The position numbers were made by a program, and so were the translations under genes. This document shows, in pieces, positions 62,727-64,000 of a DNA stretch of 64,000 nucleotides (position 1 is the first letter of the stretch; the number at the start of each line of letters is the position of its first letter). The stretch comes from JAJEFO01 sp009843725 (GTDB lineage: Bacteria; Pseudomonadota; Alphaproteobacteria; Rhodobacterales; Rhodobacteraceae): assembly GCA_965243215.1 (NCBI GenBank), contig CBDEUJ010000004.1, positions 620,001 through 684,000 of the forward strand, written 5' to 3'. The notes under the pieces are model-generated. The model was not told the DNA's origin. It was given only the letters and a program-made list of their open reading frames with translations, and did not search any database.

Positions 62727-63218
62727 CTACCGCCGGGAGACGGCGTGGAGCCACCACGCACAACCCGCTCCCGTGAGTGCAAGCACCACGACGAATCCCG
62801 CCACCGGGGCCTCAGGAAACAGGATGCGGCTCATGAGCCGCCCGGGAAACAGCGTGAACGCCCCGGTCAGCATCAGCGCCAGCATGTAGATCGCCTGCAT
62901 GCGAACTCGATGCGCCACGACATTGCCCGCGCGCGCATCACGCACGGCCAGCCAAAGCTGCCAAAGCGTCAGGAGGCTCAACAAGTGGATCGGACTGAAC
63001 GGACCCACCATGTGGATGCTGTTGATGAACAGCCCGCTTGCCGCAAGCGCCGCCATGGACAGGACCCAGGCATACCCCGCACGCCTGTGCCAACGATCGC
63101 GGCTACGCCGCGCAAGCGCCATCGGACCCAGCATGATGGCCAGCATGATGGCCAGCATGGCGGCCACGACATGCAGCTGGGTCACTGGCCCCGCTGACAG
63201 AAAGGGTTGAAGTGTCAT
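62727..63218 (-). CDS. DUF2306-family membrane protein
   Basis: This 163-residue protein has four predicted membrane helices. An initial LHVVAAMLAIMLAIMLGPMAL segment and a WHRRAGYAWVLSM motif are typical of DUF2306, and histidines and arginines at helix ends (LHVV, WHRRAG, AHRVRMQ) recall haem- or quinone-linked membrane proteins. Function unknown. ATG 63218 follows GGAGACGGC; the frame extends to 63377 into the LytTR gene region. It is divergent from the LytTR gene, which may control it. Confidence 0.83.
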   Translation of the reverse strand: MTLQPFLSAGPVTQLHVVAAMLAIMLAIMLGPMALARRSRDRWHRRAGYAWVLSMAALAASGLFINSIHMVGPFSPIHLLSLLTLWQLWLAVRDARAGNVVAHRVRMQAIYMLALMLTGAFTLFPGRLMSRILFPEAPVAGFVVVLALTGAGCAWWLHAVSRR

Positions 63219-63308
63219 GCCGTCTCCAGATTCGCCAATCGGTGACTTGTTCAATGCGCCAGATTGCGCCACATCCAAGGCAGAGTTCGCAGATGACAGG
63301 ATCGGTTC

Positions 63309-64000
63309 GTGGCCGACGGCTTCGCGCAATTCACGCTTCGCAAACTGCGTGCGCATCTGGGCGACTACCGCGTGCAAGTCGTGGTGCTGGGGGTCGGCCT
63401 GATGCTGGGCATTTCCGGGCCGTTCGAATCCGGCGAGGTGATGCGGTTCCTTCCCCGGATCGCCTATTGGGTGGGAATCGTGGCCTCGACCTACGTGATC
63501 GGCAGCATCATAACGTTGTCACTTCGGCCCCGCCTGGAACACCACCCGCTCTGGTTTCGCGCCGGCCTGATCGGGTTGGCATTGGGCTGCGGAATCAACC
63601 TATTCGTGCAGACCATAAACACTCTCATCTGGCCGATCTTTTTGGGCGAACAACTCGAAGGACTTGCGACTCTCGCACTCAGCATCCTGATGATGTGCCT
63701 GGTCATCTCGACCGTTTTCGAACTGGTGGGCCAGGAAGATCGTCCCGGCACCAAAAACGCCTTGCCGCCCCTGCTTGACCGCGTGCCACCCGGCAAACGC
63801 GGGGCGCTGATCGCGCTTTCGGTCGAAGATCACTACACTCGCGTGCATACAACCAAAGGCGAAGAGTTGCTCCTGTTGCGCCTCAGCGACGCGATCCGCG
63901 AGACCGCGCCGGTGGACGGCCTGCAGGTGCACCGCTCGCACTGGGTGGCAAGTGACCAGGTGGCGGGCGCGCGCCGCGACGGCGACCGCACGTTCCTGAT
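63309..64000 (+). CDS. Membrane-anchored LytTR transcription regulator (3' end outside window)
   Basis: I translated this frame from GTG 63309, the first possible start after an in-frame stop at 63294. About 230 codons are present before the window ends. The N-terminal half has four predicted membrane helices (VQVVVLGVGLMLGI, IAYWVGIVASTYVIGSIITL, GLIGLALGCGINLF, LATLALSILMMCLVISTVF). From about residue 165 comes a LytTR DNA-binding domain with the hallmark ALSVEDHYTRVHTTKGEELLLLRLSDAI and QVHRSHWVA. Such proteins bind DNA while anchored to the membrane. The start gives AQFTLRKLRAHLGDYR before the first helix. Confidence 0.9.
   Translation, partial: MADGFAQFTLRKLRAHLGDYRVQVVVLGVGLMLGISGPFESGEVMRFLPRIAYWVGIVASTYVIGSIITLSLRPRLEHHPLWFRAGLIGLALGCGINLFVQTINTLIWPIFLGEQLEGLATLALSILMMCLVISTVFELVGQEDRPGTKNALPPLLDRVPPGKRGALIALSVEDHYTRVHTTKGEELLLLRLSDAIRETAPVDGLQVHRSHWVASDQVAGARRDGDRTFL

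Noticed and set aside
1..64000. CRISPR array or cas genes
   Set aside because: No regularly spaced direct repeats seen; the only RNA-guided nucleases are IscB and TnpB in transposon-like elements.

Overview
The window is G+C-rich DNA that reads as an alphaproteobacterial chromosome, most likely a Rhodobacterales (roseobacter-type) bacterium. The supporting features are a GapR/DUF2312 gene, a LysR-phnWAY 2-aminoethylphosphonate operon, a PccR/ScfR-type regulator beside a CrbS-like kinase, and a membrane-anchored LytTR regulator. The taxonomic call is inference from gene content, not from a marker gene.

Layout. (1) 1-1669: an IscB element, cut by the window edge, with all four nuclease residues and a well-supported upstream omega/HEARO RNA. 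An IS630 transposase remnant follows (1800-2084). (2) 2081-8963: an orphan corrinoid protein, then a phosphonate operon on the minus strand (phnW-phnA-phnY-EamA transporter) facing a divergent LysR gene. (3) 9312-19457: an eight-gene minus-strand operon encoding a Ugp-type ABC importer, class III aminotransferase, zinc alcohol dehydrogenase, TIM-barrel isomerase and uroporphyrinogen-decarboxylase-family protein, with a divergent LysR gene. (4) 19509-23076: tRNA-Thr, a Phd/VapC toxin-antitoxin pair, an iron-type permease, gapR and a small membrane protein. (5) 23089-36593: a likely short-chain carboxylate module, comprising a CrbS-like sodium-symporter/histidine kinase, a stand-alone receiver and an ScfR-type regulator on the minus strand, and a five-gene branched-chain-amino-acid-type ABC importer plus acetyl-CoA synthetase on the plus strand. 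A TnpB element sits between the two arms, exactly at the 5' end of the ScfR gene. (6) 36890-42173: hisB-hisH, an acyl-CoA synthetase, an MsbA-like exporter and tRNA-Gly. (7) 42174-62726: an accessory block with gene-poor stretches, a Uma2 nuclease, a cupin, a lipid-like polyketide cluster, a two-gene RND pump and a second Phd/VapC pair. (8) 62727-64000: a DUF2306 membrane protein and an incomplete LytTR regulator.

The most unusual system is 44642-56161, perhaps extending to 60886. A single-module reducing polyketide synthase (KS-AT-DH-ER-KR-ACP, no thioesterase, no methyltransferase) is followed by a cobalamin-binding radical SAM protein and by one protein that fuses a thioester reductase to a PAPS-dependent-type sulfotransferase. 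The simplest reading is that the synthase builds a reduced chain, the radical SAM enzyme modifies it (methylation is likely for this family), the reductase releases it as an aldehyde or alcohol, and the fused sulfotransferase sulfates it. The adjacent RND pump could move the product. This is a prediction from domain order; no product is known to me.

The IscB and TnpB elements share a CCTGAAGG core in their terminal structures, and neither carries a visible tyrosine transposase. Both may therefore depend on the same TnpA supplied from elsewhere.
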